Assembly: GCF_014204895.1 (NCBI RefSeq)
Contig: NZ_JACHMF010000001.1
Span: 6,014,001-6,078,000, forward strand
Source of the DNA: Paractinoplanes abujensis
GTDB taxonomy: Bacteria > Actinomycetota > Actinomycetes > Mycobacteriales > Micromonosporaceae
DNA length: 64,000 nucleotides
Direction: 5' to 3'
The notes under the pieces were generated by a model. It worked only from the letters and a program-made list of their open reading frames with translations, ran no database searches and was not told where the DNA came from. Below are positions 9,788-27,239 of this stretch, piece after piece (the first letter of the stretch is position 1; every line of letters begins with the position of its first letter). A program made the translations under genes and the position numbers.

Positions 9788-10431
9788 TTGTTCTCCCCCT
9801 CGGCGGTCGCCGGCACGCCCAGGAACTCGTCGAGCGCGTCCTTGGTGAAGACCACCTCGTCGGCCACCAGCACGTCGTACGTGTTGAGCTGACCGGCCTC
9901 GAGCAGGTGCACGGTCGCCTCGTTGCGCAGCGAGAGCCAGTTCAGCTCGTCGGTGCTGCTCAGCACGACCAGGACCTTGGTGGATTCGGTGGCCTTGCGC
10001 AGCGTGCTGATCGCGGCCTTGGTCGACGGCTTGTCGCCGCTGACGAACGCCTCGACCACGTGCACGCGGCCTTCGCGGGCCCGGTCGGACAGGGCGCCAC
10101 GCAGGGCGGCGGCCTTCATCTTCTTGGGGGTCCGCTGGCTGTAGTCACGCGGCACGGGACCGTGCACGACGCCACCACCGGTGAACTGCGGCGCGCGGAT
10201 CGAGCCCTGACGGGCGCGACCGGTGCCCTTCTGCTTGTACGGCTTCTTGCCGCCACCGGCGACCTCACCGCGGGTCTTGGCCTTGGCCGTGCCCTGGCGA
10301 GCCGCGGCCAGCTGGGCCACGACGACCTGGTGCATCAGCGGGATGTTGGCCTGGACGTCGAACACCGAGTCCGGCAGCTCGACCGAGCCGGCCTTGTTGC
10401 CCTCGACGTTGATCACGTCAACCGAGCTCAC
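9784..10431 (-). CDS. rplD: 50S ribosomal protein L4
   Basis: L4 has a globular domain and a tunnel-lining loop; in E. coli it represses its own operon, which has not been shown in actinobacteria. The 215 residues include the loop [20 protein letters not shown]. It overlaps both rplC and rplW by four bases. Confidence 0.98.
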   Translation of the reverse strand: MSSVDVINVEGNKAGSVELPDSVFDVQANIPLMHQVVVAQLAAARQGTAKAKTRGEVAGGGKKPYKQKGTGRARQGSIRAPQFTGGGVVHGPVPRDYSQRTPKKMKAAALRGALSDRAREGRVHVVEAFVSGDKPSTKAAISTLRKATESTKVLVVLSSTDELNWLSLRNEATVHLLEAGQLNTYDVLVADEVVFTKDALDEFLGVPATAEGENK

Positions 10432-11078
10432 TTGGCACCGCCCTTCTTCGCCGCGGTGCGGACCAGAACAAGCGCGCCCTTGGGGCCGGGCACAGCGCCC
10501 TTGACCAGGATCAGGTTGTTCTCGACGTCCACCGCCTGCACGGTCAGGTTCTGCACGGTGAAGCGCTGGCTACCCATGCGACCGGCCATCCGGACACCCT
10601 TGAAGACGCGACCCGGGGTCGCGCAGGCGCCGATCGAGCCGGGCGAGCGGTGCTTGCGCTCGACACCGTGGCTGCTCTTGAGGCCGTGGAAGCCGTGACG
10701 CTTCATGACACCGGCGTAGCCCTTACCGCGGGTCTTACCGGTGACGTCGATCGGCGCACCGACCGCGAACGTGTCGACGGTGACTTCCTGGCCCAGCTCG
10801 TACTCACCGGCGTCGGTGGTGCGCAGCTCGACGACGTGGCGCCGCGGCGACACACCCGCCTTGGCAAAGTGACCGCCCTCGGGCTTGTTCACCTTGCGCG
10901 GGTCGATCGCGCCGTATGCCAGCTGGACGGCAGCGTAGCCATCCTTCTCATCTGTGCGGACCTGGGTCACGACGCAAGGGCCGGCCTGCACCACGGTCAC
11001 CGGGACAACCTTGTTGTTGTCCCAGACCTGGGTCATGCCGAGCTTGGCGCCCAGGATCCCCTTAACTTGCCTGTCCAT
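10428..11078 (-). CDS. rplC: 50S ribosomal protein L3
   Basis: An early 50S assembly protein whose loop reaches the peptidyl-transferase centre. It has 216 residues beginning [20 protein letters not shown] and the central signature [19 protein letters not shown]. It is 13 bases after rpsJ. Confidence 0.98.
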   Translation of the reverse strand: MDRQVKGILGAKLGMTQVWDNNKVVPVTVVQAGPCVVTQVRTDEKDGYAAVQLAYGAIDPRKVNKPEGGHFAKAGVSPRRHVVELRTTDAGEYELGQEVTVDTFAVGAPIDVTGKTRGKGYAGVMKRHGFHGLKSSHGVERKHRSPGSIGACATPGRVFKGVRMAGRMGSQRFTVQNLTVQAVDVENNLILVKGAVPGPKGALVLVRTAAKKGGAK

Positions 11079-11091
11079 CAGTCGCAGATCC

Positions 11092-11400
11092 CTACAGCTT
11101 GATCTCGATGTCGACGCCAGCCGGCAGGTCGAGGCGCATGAGCGAGTCGACCGTCTTGGGAGTCGGGTCGATGATGTCGATCAGCCGCTTGTGCGTGCGC
11201 ATCTCGAAGTGCTCGCGCGAGTCCTTGTACTTGTGCGGCGAGCGGATGACGCAGAAACGGTTGATCTCCGTGGGCAGCGGCACCGGGCCAGCAACCTGCG
11301 CCCCGGTACGCGTCACCGTCTCGACGATCTTCCGAGCCGAGGAGTCGACGACCTCGTGGTCATAGGCCTTGAGCCGGATGCGGATCTTCTGTCCCGCCAT
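11092..11400 (-). CDS. rpsJ: 30S ribosomal protein S10 (NusE)
   Basis: S10 is a 30S head protein and, as NusE, a partner of NusG/NusB in antitermination. The 102 residues contain the signature [20 protein letters not shown]. It opens the S10 operon; ATG at 11400 follows GAAGGAAACAG. The 326-base leader upstream carries hairpins and a 28-nt element shared with the rpsL leader. Confidence 0.98.
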
Positions 11401-11483
11401 GGTGGCTTCTGTTTCCTTCTCTCGATGCCGCTACGTGCGAAAGCGGTGGCTCTCGCATGCCCGCAGGACCGTTGATCCTGCGT

Positions 11484-11511
11484 TGTCCGACCCCCGCGGT
11501 CGGGCGTGTCG
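11484..11511 (-). promoter_or_regulatory. Leader element shared with the str operon (copy 1)
   Basis: Twenty-six of 28 bases match positions 16174-16201; the core CCCGCGGTCGGGCGTGTCG (plus-strand reading) is identical. It lies 84-111 bases upstream of the rpsJ start, almost the same distance as the other copy from rpsL. In the transcript it can form a small hairpin (CCGAC/GTCGG). The conservation and placement suggest a common cis-acting RNA or DNA signal for the two ribosomal operons. Confidence 0.6.
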
Positions 11512-11628
11512 CGTTGACTCTCAGAAACCTGCGCAGGGCAGCTCTCTAGATCGCGGGGATCTTGAGGTGTCTCCGGGCCTTCTCAGTCCCACGGGGCGGC
11601 TGTAAACACACCCCCAGACACCCGGCGA

Positions 11629-11661
11629 GGGTGGGCACCTGCCCAAGGCAGCTACCCACCC
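11629..11661 (-). terminator. Hairpin downstream of tuf (terminator or leader structure)
   Basis: GGGTGGG...CCCACCC encloses an inner CTGCC...GGCAG stem, giving a two-part hairpin about 65 bases beyond the tuf stop on the minus strand. There is no U tract, so it may be a weak terminator or a structure in the S10 leader. A smaller GCCGGA/TCCGGC hairpin sits at 11687-11703. Confidence 0.45.
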
Positions 11662-11726
11662 CGCTCGGACGCAACCTGACTAGTATGCCGGAAACTATCC
11701 GGCAATGCTAATCGGGGTCAGGGTCC

Positions 11727-12920
11727 TCAGACGTTGATCTTCGTGACCGTTCCGGCGCCGACGGTGCGGCCACCCTCGCGGATCGCGAACTTCAGGCCCT
11801 GCTCCATGGCGATCGGCTGGATCAGCTTGACCGACATGCTGGTGGAGTCGCCCGGCATGACCATCTCGGTGCCCTCGGGCAGCGTGACGACGCCGGTGAC
11901 GTCCGTGGTGCGGAAGTAGAACTGCGGGCGGTAGTTCTGGAAGAACGGGGTGTGCCGGCCGCCCTCTTCCTTCGAGAGGATGTAGACCTGGCCCTCGAAC
12001 TCCGTGTGGGGAGTCGTGGTGCCCGGCTTCACAACCACCATGCCGCGCTCGACGTCCTCGCGCTTGATGCCGCGGAGCAGCAGACCGACGTTCTCGCCGG
12101 CGCGGGCCTCGTCGAGCAGCTTGCGGAACATCTCGATGCCGGTGCAGACGGTCTTCGTCGACTTCTCGCGGATGCCGACGATCTCGACCTCCTCGTTCGG
12201 CTTGAGGATGCCACGCTCGGCGCGACCCGTGACCACGGTGCCACGACCGGTGATCGTGAAGACGTCCTCGATGGGCATGAGGAACGGCTTCTCGGTCTCA
12301 CGCTCGGGCTGCGGGATCGCGGTGTCGACCGCGTTCATCAGCTCGAGGAGCTTGCCGGTCCACTCCTTGTCACCCTCGAGCGCCTTGAGCGCGGAGACCC
12401 GCACGACCGGCAGGTCGTCACCCGGGAACTCGTAGGTGCTGAGCAGCTCGCGGACCTCGAGCTCGACGAGCTCCAGAAGCTCCTCGTCGTCCACCATGTC
12501 GCTCTTGTTCAGGGCGACGACGATGTACGGAACGCCGACCTGGCGGGCCAGGAGCACGTGCTCCTTGGTCTGCGGCATCGGGCCGTCGGTCGCGGCGACC
12601 ACCAGGATCGCGCCGTCCATCTGGGCGGCACCGGTGATCATGTTCTTGATGTAGTCAGCGTGGCCGGGGCAGTCCACGTGCGCGTAGTGACGCGCCGCGG
12701 TCTGGTACTCGACGTGCGCGATCGAGATCGTGATACCACGGGCCTTCTCTTCAGGCGCCTTGTCGATCTCGTCGAACGGGGTGTACGGGTTCAGGTCCGG
12801 GTATTCGTCGTGCAGGACCTTCGTGATGGCCGCAGTCAGCGTCGTCTTACCGTGGTCGATGTGACCAATGGTGCCGATGTTGACGTGCGGCTTAGTCCGC
12901 TCGAACTTCGCCTTCGCCAC
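11727..12920 (-). CDS. tuf: Translation elongation factor Tu
   Basis: GTPase that brings aminoacyl-tRNA to the ribosome. The start is GTG at 12920, directly behind AGGAGG (spacing 6), giving 397 residues beginning (M)[13 protein letters not shown]; the longer frame adds 14 unlikely residues. G1 GHIDHGKT, G3 DCPGHAD and G4 NKSD are intact. It lies 130 bases after fusA, across a strong hairpin, so it may have its own promoter as well as read-through from the str operon. Confidence 0.98.
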   Translation of the reverse strand: MAKAKFERTKPHVNIGTIGHIDHGKTTLTAAITKVLHDEYPDLNPYTPFDEIDKAPEEKARGITISIAHVEYQTAARHYAHVDCPGHADYIKNMITGAAQMDGAILVVAATDGPMPQTKEHVLLARQVGVPYIVVALNKSDMVDDEELLELVELEVRELLSTYEFPGDDLPVVRVSALKALEGDKEWTGKLLELMNAVDTAIPQPERETEKPFLMPIEDVFTITGRGTVVTGRAERGILKPNEEVEIVGIREKSTKTVCTGIEMFRKLLDEARAGENVGLLLRGIKREDVERGMVVVKPGTTTPHTEFEGQVYILSKEEGGRHTPFFQNYRPQFYFRTTDVTGVVTLPEGTEMVMPGDSTSMSVKLIQPIAMEQGLKFAIREGGRTVGAGTVTKINV

Positions 12921-12999
12921 TGGTGTCCTCCTGTGGACTGTGGAATTACTTGCGCCCGGCACGCCCGATAAGGCGATGGGGACTCTGTCGACTGCTCGT

Positions 13000-13030
13000 G
13001 CGCGTGCGGCCCTCGACGGACCGCACGCGC
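13000..13030 (-). terminator. Ten-base-pair hairpin between fusA and tuf
   Basis: GCGCGTGCGG and CCGCACGCGC are perfect inverted repeats around an 11-base loop, 21 bases after the fusA stop. No U run follows, so it may attenuate or protect an mRNA end instead of terminating fully. It separates rpsL-rpsG-fusA from tuf. Confidence 0.5.
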
Positions 13031-13050
13031 CTCATCGATCAAGCGTGGTA

Positions 13051-15147
<2,097 letters not shown>

Positions 15148-15202
15148 TTCAATCCCTACTTTTCTTCGTCGTCGTCTCTCGGACCGGTACGACTTGCGCT
15201 GT

Positions 15203-15222
15203 GGCCCGGCGGATGCCGGGCC
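15203..15222 (-). other. Hairpin between rpsG and fusA
   Basis: GGCCCGGC-GGAT-GCCGGGCC, a perfect eight-pair stem with a four-base loop, lies 13 bases after the rpsG stop. It has no U run. It may set relative mRNA levels of rpsG and fusA. Confidence 0.4.
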
Positions 15223-15234
15223 GGCAGCGGGGTC

Positions 15235-15705
15235 TTACCAGCGGTAGTGCGCGAAGGCCTTGTTGGACTCCGCCATCTTGTGGGTGTCCTCGCGACGCTT
15301 GACAGCGGCACCCAGGCCGTTGCTGGCGTCGAGCAGCTCGTTCTGCAGGCGCTCGATCATGGTCTTCTCGCGGCGGGCCTTGGAGTACTGGACCAGCCAG
15401 CGCAGACCGAGAGTGGTCTGACGCGGGGTGCGGACCTCGACCGGAACCTGGTAGGTCGCGCCACCGACGCGGCGGCTGCGGACCTCGAGGGTCGGCTTGA
15501 CGTTGTCCATGGCGCGCTTGAGCGTCACCACGGGGTCGGTGCCGTTCTTCTCGCGGCAGCCCTCGAGGGCGCCGTACACGATGCGCTCAGCGAGCTGACG
15601 CTTGCCGCCGACCAGGATCTTGTTGACCAGCTGGGTCACGAGCGGCGAGTTGTAAACCGGGTCCGCGACCACTGGGTGGCGCGGAGCGGGGCCCTTGCGC
15701 GGCAT
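15235..15705 (-). CDS. rpsG: 30S ribosomal protein S7
   Basis: S7 initiates 30S head assembly. [20 protein letters not shown] at ATG 15705 gives the standard 156 residues; the open frame extends a further 27 codons upstream but without family similarity. It is one base downstream of rpsL. In E. coli S7 is the str repressor (established there only). Confidence 0.98.
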   Translation of the reverse strand: MPRKGPAPRHPVVADPVYNSPLVTQLVNKILVGGKRQLAERIVYGALEGCREKNGTDPVVTLKRAMDNVKPTLEVRSRRVGGATYQVPVEVRTPRQTTLGLRWLVQYSKARREKTMIERLQNELLDASNGLGAAVKRREDTHKMAESNKAFAHYRW

Positions 15706-15706
15706 G

Positions 15707-16081
15707 TCAGCTCTTCTCCTTCTTCGCGCCGTAACGGCTGCGAGCCTGCTTGCGGTTGCGGACACCCTGGGTGTCCAGCGAACCACGGACGATCTTGTAG
15801 CGGACGCCCGGCAGGTCCTTCACACGACCGCCACGCACGAGCACGATCGAGTGCTCCTGCAGGTTGTGGCCGACACCGGGGATGTACGCCGTCACCTCGA
15901 TCTGGCTGCTGAGCTTCACACGAGCGACCTTGCGCAGCGCAGAGTTCGGCTTCTTGGGGGTGGTGGTGTACACGCGCGTGCACACGCCGCGCCGCTGGGG
16001 GCTTCCCTTAAGCGCCGGCGTCTTGGTCTTGCTCGTCTTAGCCTGTCGGCCCTTGCGGACCAGCTGCTGGATCGTGGGCAC
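15707..16081 (-). CDS. rpsL: 30S ribosomal protein S12
   Basis: S12 controls decoding accuracy. GTG at 16081 gives 124 residues beginning (V)[20 protein letters not shown]. Both regions where streptomycin-resistance changes occur look wild type ([11 protein letters not shown] and [10 protein letters not shown]), so a streptomycin-sensitive ribosome is predicted. First gene of the str operon, about 270 nt downstream of a good promoter. Confidence 0.98.
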   Translation of the reverse strand: MPTIQQLVRKGRQAKTSKTKTPALKGSPQRRGVCTRVYTTTPKKPNSALRKVARVKLSSQIEVTAYIPGVGHNLQEHSIVLVRGGRVKDLPGVRYKIVRGSLDTQGVRNRKQARSRYGAKKEKS

Positions 16082-16173
16082 CGGGTTTCTCCGCTCCCTT
16101 CGGCCGCTTCCTAGGCGGCCGCACCGTCTTATGTCTGCCTCTGTGTGCTGGTCAATCCCCGGTACGAGAGGAC

Positions 16174-16201
16174 TGTCCGGCACCCGCGGTCGGGCGTGTC
16201 G
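16174..16201 (-). promoter_or_regulatory. Leader element shared with the S10 operon (copy 2)
   Basis: Partner of the element at 11484-11511 with two mismatches in 28. It lies 93-120 bases upstream of the rpsL GTG. The flanking sequences are not alike, which argues for selection on this element and against recent duplication of the whole leader. Confidence 0.6.
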
Positions 16202-16359
16202 TCCGGCTCACGGTCCCGCCGCGCGTTGGTCAACGCGCACCGGGTCTTGTCTTGGTCGACACCCGCTGGGCGCCGGCTCGGCGTGGCGCCACCAAGTCGC
16301 TTTGACGCGGACTCGGGCGCACGCACGAGTTGCCCGGGCAAGCCCGGGCACGAGGGGAA

Positions 16360-16388
16360 AGATTACCCACCCCGAGCACCCAGGTCAA
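16360..16388 (-). promoter_or_regulatory. Housekeeping-type promoter of the str operon
   Basis: On the minus strand TTGACC (16388-16383) is followed after exactly 17 bases by TAATCT (16365-16360), a near-consensus SigA/HrdB-type promoter. Transcription would start around 16352 and run into rpsL after a leader of about 270 nt. Confidence 0.75.
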
Positions 16389-16476
16389 AATGAGGCCCAG
16401 GACCACGCGACGGATATCTCCGATACAAGTGTACCGGGTGGCTCACGGAAGCAACGCCGCGGTGCCGGATCCAGCC

Positions 16477-16947
16477 TCAGACCGAAATCTGCAACACCAG
16501 AGTCAACGCGAGGGACAGCAGCGCAATTCCCGCGCCGGCGGCGCCGCACACGATCCCCGACATGCCCAGCCCGGCTCCGGTGAAGCGCACGTGACCGGTC
16601 CGGCCCGACGTGCGGACCTGTCGGCGAGCCACCGCCCCGAGCGCGATCGCACCCCCGCCCACCAGCACGCTGAGCAGCGTGAAGGCGCCCGAGACCCAGC
16701 CGCCCCAGCCGCTTGCCGAGCCGGCCAGGCCGAAGCAGAGCACGAGCAGAGAGGCCAGGATCGAGCCGATGCCGGCAATCAGGGAGCCGATCGCCAGGCC
16801 CGAGGTGATCGGCTCGACCCGCAGCTGGACCAGGCCGAACTCGGTGCCCGGCATCGCGTCGACCCGTTCCGGGCGCCAGCGGCCCGACGGGGGCGGCGGT
16901 GGCACTGCCGGCGGGTAGGGCACCTGCGGCGGGGGCGGGACCGTCAT
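16477..16947 (-). CDS. DUF4190-like small membrane protein
   Basis: A 156-residue protein. Residues 1-25 are a proline-rich cytoplasmic head (MTVPPPPQVPYPPAV), typical of actinobacterial DUF4190 proteins. Three or so hydrophobic stretches follow (about residues 48-75, 82-106 and 125-153). Function is unknown. It lies between the str promoter and rpoC, with the neighbouring 16995-17345 gene being of similar type; the pair may be cotranscribed. Family assignment rests on layout and composition. Confidence 0.75.
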   Translation of the reverse strand: MTVPPPPQVPYPPAVPPPPPSGRWRPERVDAMPGTEFGLVQLRVEPITSGLAIGSLIAGIGSILASLLVLCFGLAGSASGWGGWVSGAFTLLSVLVGGGAIALGAVARRQVRTSGRTGHVRFTGAGLGMSGIVCGAAGAGIALLSLALTLVLQISV

Positions 16948-16994
16948 GACAAGAGCATGTCACTCGTACGGGATCGGCCGCATCCCGCCCGCGG

Positions 16995-17345
16995 CTAGTC
17001 GGTGCCGGGTGAGAAGTCGGCGCCGCCCGGGGTGCCCGCCAGATGCAGCAGACCGGCGATCGACGCGACCACGAGTGCCGTCAGCGCGAGCACGATGCCG
17101 GCCCAGGCCAGCCGGCGGCCCCGCCTGATCCACGCCGAGCCGGTCAGATAGCCCTTGGCCTCGTACGCCTGCCGGGCCGTCTGCTTGGCCAGCAGGAGGG
17201 CGATGGTGGCCGGAATCACACCGCCCACGAAAGCGCCGGTCAGGAAACCCACCAGGCCGAGCGCGAAAACCGCCCGAGCCTTCGACGAGGGCTCAGGATC
17301 CGGGTCCATGGGGTGGCGGTCCGGCACGGTCATCGGAAGGGTCAC
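16995..17345 (-). CDS. Small two-helix membrane protein (DUF4190-like)
   Basis: A 116-residue protein with an acidic/proline N-terminus (PDRHPMDPDPEP), a first hydrophobic segment VFALGLVGFLTGAFVGGVIP, a basic loop and a second segment LAWAGIVLALTALVVASIAG. The start could also be the ATG five codons later. It follows the rpoC terminator and precedes the similar gene at 16477. No function can be assigned. Confidence 0.7.
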   Translation of the reverse strand: MTLPMTVPDRHPMDPDPEPSSKARAVFALGLVGFLTGAFVGGVIPATIALLLAKQTARQAYEAKGYLTGSAWIRRGRRLAWAGIVLALTALVVASIAGLLHLAGTPGGADFSPGTD

Positions 17346-17368
17346 CCCACCATCTTAGAAACGCCGAA

Positions 17369-17395
17369 GGGCGGCCGCGCAGTGCGCGGCCGCCC
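17369..17395 (-). terminator. Hairpin terminating rpoBC
   Basis: GGGCGGCCGCGC and its exact complement with a three-base loop, a 12-pair stem, 15 bases after the rpoC stop. On the minus strand TTCGGCGTTTCT follows, giving a partial U tract. Confidence 0.75.
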
Positions 17396-17409
17396 CGGTG
17401 CTTACAGCC

Positions 17410-21300
<3,891 letters not shown>

Positions 21301-21351
21301 TTGGTCTATCCCTCGTATTTCGTTGCTCGAATGGGTTCCAGGCCGGCGGTG

Positions 21352-21385
21352 GCGTCCCCCGGGGCTTTCACACCCCGGGGGACGC
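21352..21385 (-). other. Thirteen-base-pair hairpin between rpoB and rpoC
   Basis: GCGTCCCCCGGGG and CCCCGGGGGACGC around CTTTCACA, starting just after the rpoB stop. There is no U tract after it on the minus strand, so it is more likely an attenuator, processing site or stability element than a full terminator. Confidence 0.55.
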
Positions 21386-21390
21386 TTCCG

Positions 21391-24831
<3,441 letters not shown>

Positions 24832-25269
24832 GATGCGTCCTTCCGAGGACCGGTGCTGCTGATGCGGCTGCAGCTGCGGTATGCAACTGTCTGCGTGCAC
24901 TCCAACGAGCCCCCAGGAATTCATCCGAATGGATGTCCCGAAAGGGCTCAAGACAGAAGGCAGCGCAAACTAGCAGTGTAGCCGCTCGGCTAACCGCTGT
25001 CCAGCCCACACCTGAGGGGGCCTGCGGAACGCATCCCCGCGGCCTCTGACCTGCGCCTCAGGGGCCAGGGCCAAGAGCGGGGCCGCTCGGAACGCGGCAA
25101 CTCTCCCTCTAGTGCCTCTCCGCGGGAACCGGTGAGACCGGATTACCCTCGGCTCGGCTGTCGCAAGCGCGGAAACTTGCTGTCATCAGCGTGCCTGTCA
25201 GGGGACACACAGTCAAGGGCTCTGGCGCGGGTCGAACCCCCGCCGTCGCCCACCCGGCGCGCTCTAGCG

Positions 25270-25297
25270 ACCATACTCCACGGCTTGCCCGATTGAA
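25270..25297 (-). promoter_or_regulatory. Candidate rpoB promoter
   Basis: TTCAAT (25297-25292), 16 bases, then TATGGT (25275-25270) on the minus strand. The -10 is good, the -35 poor. It lies between the rplL terminator and rpoB. Confidence 0.35.
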
Positions 25298-25367
25298 CCC
25301 GCTTTGTACGTCGGCCGTCCGACAGCTCGGCTTTCCCAAGTCATACCTGGTCAAGGGGTTATGAACA

Positions 25368-25405
25368 CGAATGGCGAGGACCCGCACACGGGTCCTCGCC
25401 ATTCG
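25368..25405 (-). terminator. Strong terminator after rplL
   Basis: A perfect 17-base-pair stem (CGAATGGCGAGGACCCG and its complement) with a four-base loop CACA, 26 bases after the rplL stop. On the minus strand it is followed by TGTTCATAACCCC. It should uncouple rplJL from rpoBC. Confidence 0.8.
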
Positions 25406-25430
25406 CAAGAGAATGCAGTGGAGCGTTAGA

Positions 25431-25817
25431 TCACTTGAGGGTGACCTTGGCGCCCTCGCCCTCGAGCTTGGCCTTGGCGGCCTCGGCCTTCTCCTTGTTG
25501 ACACCCTCGAGGATCGCCTTGGGGGCGGACTCGACGGCGTCCTTGGCCTCCTTGAGGCCCAGGCCGGTCAGCTCACGCACGACCTTGATGACCTGGATCT
25601 TCTTGCCACCGTCACCCTCGAGGACAACGTCGAACGAGTCCTTCTCGGCCTCGGCCTCGGGGGCAGCGCCGCCGCCACCGGGGGCAGCCGCGACGGCAAC
25701 CGGGGCGGCCGCCTTGACGTCGAAGACGTCCTCGAACTGCTTCACGAACTCCGACAGCTCGATCAGCGTCATCTCCTTGAACGCGTCGAGCAGCTCGTCG
25801 GTGCTGAGCTTCGCCAT
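25431..25817 (-). CDS. rplL: 50S ribosomal protein L7/L12
   Basis: The stalk protein that recruits translation GTPases. ATG at 25817 ([16 protein letters not shown]) gives 128 residues: N-terminal dimerisation helix, Ala/Gly hinge near residues 40-55 and the C-terminal domain ending [18 protein letters not shown] three codons upstream is less well spaced from GAAAGG. Confidence 0.98.
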   Translation of the reverse strand: MAKLSTDELLDAFKEMTLIELSEFVKQFEDVFDVKAAAPVAVAAAPGGGGAAPEAEAEKDSFDVVLEGDGGKKIQVIKVVRELTGLGLKEAKDAVESAPKAILEGVNKEKAEAAKAKLEGEGAKVTLK

Positions 25818-25872
25818 GTCTGGCAACCTTTCCTAGCTTTTGAGTAAAAAAGTCGTGCTGGTGCGCGGTGGC

Positions 25873-26418
25873 TCAGGCCTCCGCGGGACCGTCCTTCTCG
25901 CGCTTCTCCTGAAGAGCGGCCGCGAGGCGTGCCACCTGCGCAAGCGGGGCCTGGAACGTGCCCACAGCCTTGGCCAGGTTGCCCTTCATGGCGCCGGCCA
26001 GCTTGGCCAGCAGAACCTCACGCGACTCGAGGTCAGCGATCTTGTTGACGTCATCCGCCGAGATCGCCTTGCCCTCGAAAACACCGCCCTTGATGACCAG
26101 GACGGGGTTGGCCTTGGCGAAAGCCCGAAGGCCCTTGGCCGCCTCGACCGGGTCGCCGCTGATGAAAGCGAGCGCGGTAGGACCGGCAAACAGAGTGTCG
26201 AGGCCCTCGATGCCCGCGTCGCTCGCAGCGCGCTTCGCCAGGGTGTTCTTCGACACCGCGTACTTGGTGTCGCCGCCCAGCGAACGGCGCAGCTCGGTGA
26301 GCTGCTTGACCGTGAGACCGCGGTACTCGGTCAGCACGGTGGCCGACGAGTTACGGAAGTCCTCCGTCAGCTCCGCAACGGCAGTGGCCTTGTCGGCCCG
26401 GACCGGCTTGTCCGCCAT
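25873..26418 (-). CDS. rplJ: 50S ribosomal protein L10
   Basis: L10 anchors the L7/L12 stalk. The 181 residues show [23 protein letters not shown] near the N-terminus and a C-terminal helix for L12 binding. It starts ATG at 26418 behind GAGGAGGGAC. Its leader contains a hairpin typical of L10-type autoregulation. Confidence 0.97.
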   Translation of the reverse strand: MADKPVRADKATAVAELTEDFRNSSATVLTEYRGLTVKQLTELRRSLGGDTKYAVSKNTLAKRAASDAGIEGLDTLFAGPTALAFISGDPVEAAKGLRAFAKANPVLVIKGGVFEGKAISADDVNKIADLESREVLLAKLAGAMKGNLAKAVGTFQAPLAQVARLAAALQEKREKDGPAEA

Positions 26419-26480
26419 GTCCCTCCTCTCTCAATGCTCGAACCACTGGCCGGCATCGAAGGAGGGGCGAAATGAGAAAC

Positions 26481-26504
26481 GCCCCGGCGCAGGGCGCACG
26501 GGGC
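26481..26504 (-). promoter_or_regulatory. Hairpin in the rplJ leader (L10-leader-like)
   Basis: On the minus strand GCCCCG...CGGGGC with an inner GCGC...GCGC stem is followed by GTTTCTCATTTC, 60-85 bases upstream of rplJ. Position and shape resemble ribosomal leader structures where the L10(L12) complex binds and represses translation; the identification is by analogy. Confidence 0.5.
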
Positions 26505-26642
26505 GGAACAGACTCGGATCGACCCGAGCCCAGTCACGAACCGTTCTCCCCTGCGCGGGCCGCCCGCATCTGCGGGACCTTCGACCACGGCCGGAAAACG
26601 GCCACGGCGACCAGCGGTCTGTGGGTGGAACTTCGACAAGGA

Positions 26643-26671
26643 ACTGTACGCGACCCGTCCGTCAACGCCAA
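26643..26671 (-). promoter_or_regulatory. Candidate rplJ-rplL promoter
   Basis: Minus strand TTGGCG (26671-26666), 17 bases, TACAGT (26648-26643). Transcription would begin near 26636, giving a leader of about 215 nt that includes the L10-leader-like hairpin. Confidence 0.45.
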
Positions 26672-26784
26672 ATCACCTGCCGGGGCGGTTGTCTACACGC
26701 GTTTACCTCTCCTACCCATAGACCCCACCCACCCGGGGTGGCCACCCACTTTCAGCCTACGCGGCCCCGGCGGCGGGACTGGAG

Positions 26785-26810
26785 TTATCCACAGTTACGG
26801 GTTATCCACA
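26785..26810 (+). other. Two perfect DnaA boxes in tandem
   Basis: TTATCCACA occurs at 26785-26793 and again at 26802-26810, same orientation, 17 bases apart. Both match the strict DnaA-box consensus. They lie between the rplJ promoter and the 43-bp repeat array. They could titrate DnaA or couple ribosomal transcription to replication; this is inference. Confidence 0.65.
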
Positions 26811-26893
26811 GGGCCCAGGGCAGATCTTGGCGCGAGGAGGCAGGATCGCCGGCGACAGGAACGGGACCGGCCTCGCGGAAGCCGGGAACGGCC

Positions 26894-27224
26894 GTCGGAG
26901 CTCGGAGCGGCCTGGCCGCCGGAGCCGGGAGCAGCCAACCGAGCCGGGAGCGGCCTGGCCGCCGGAGCTGGAAGCGGCCAACCCAGCCGGGACCGGCCTG
27001 CCCGCCGGAGCTGGAAGCGGCCAACCCAGCCGGGACCGGCCTGCCCGCCGGAGCTGCGAGCAGCCAACCGAGCCGGGACCGGCCTCGACGCGGAAGCTGG
27101 GAGCGGCCGACCGAGCCGGGACCGGCCTGGCCGCCGGAGCTGGAAACGGCCAACCGAGCCGGGGGCGGCCTCGCCGCCGGAGCCGGGAGCGGCCTCACCG
27201 CCGGAGCTGGGAGCAGCCGTCCGA
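26894..27224. repeat. Tandem 43-bp imperfect repeat array
   Basis: The segment GCCGGAGC (with small changes) recurs at 26918, 26961, 27004, 27047, 27090, 27133 and 27176, exactly 43 bases apart, with two shorter steps of 24 bases at the ends (26894 and 27200). Each unit contains GAGCTGGAAGCGGCCAAC and CCGGGACCGGCC-like blocks. The period is not a multiple of three, so it is not selected as coding sequence, though open frames run through it. It sits just after the ABC permease gene. Confidence 0.85.
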
Positions 27225-27239
27225 GCCGGGGCGGCCTTG

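Larger units (their letters stand above)
11401..11726 (-). promoter_or_regulatory. S10 operon leader and promoter region between tuf and rpsJ
   Basis: No gene in this 326-base gap. On the minus strand it holds, from tuf towards rpsJ: a short hairpin (11687-11703) and a larger one (11629-11661) just after tuf; the 28-nt element at 11484-11511; and a GCAGGA...TCCTGC hairpin close to rpsJ. A weak promoter candidate is TTGCCG with TAGTCA 17 bases later, within about 11680-11710; I do not consider it proven. The long structured leader suggests post-transcriptional control of the S10 operon. Confidence 0.5.
16082..16476 (-). promoter_or_regulatory. str operon promoter and leader region
   Basis: About 395 bases without a gene. 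It contains the promoter at 16360-16388, a palindrome TGCCCGGGCA near 16331, the shared 28-nt element at 16174-16201 and a CGGCCGC/GCGGCCG hairpin at 16101-16122 shortly before rpsL. The leader is therefore about 270 nt and structured. Confidence 0.6.
24832..25430 (-). promoter_or_regulatory. Intergenic leader between rplL and rpoB
   Basis: About 600 bases without a convincing gene. A strong terminator for rplL lies at its upstream end and a promoter candidate at 25270-25297, leaving a leader of some 430 nt for rpoB. Such separate rpoB promoters after rplL are known in actinobacteria. Confidence 0.5.

Noticed and set aside
24864..24951. Extended N-terminus of RpoB up to position 24951
   Set aside because: Forty extra residues with no RpoB similarity, whereas TTG at 24831 has a ribosome-binding site and matches the family start.
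26894..27224. CRISPR array
   Set aside because: Units follow each other directly without unique spacers and differ by scattered changes; no cas genes are present.
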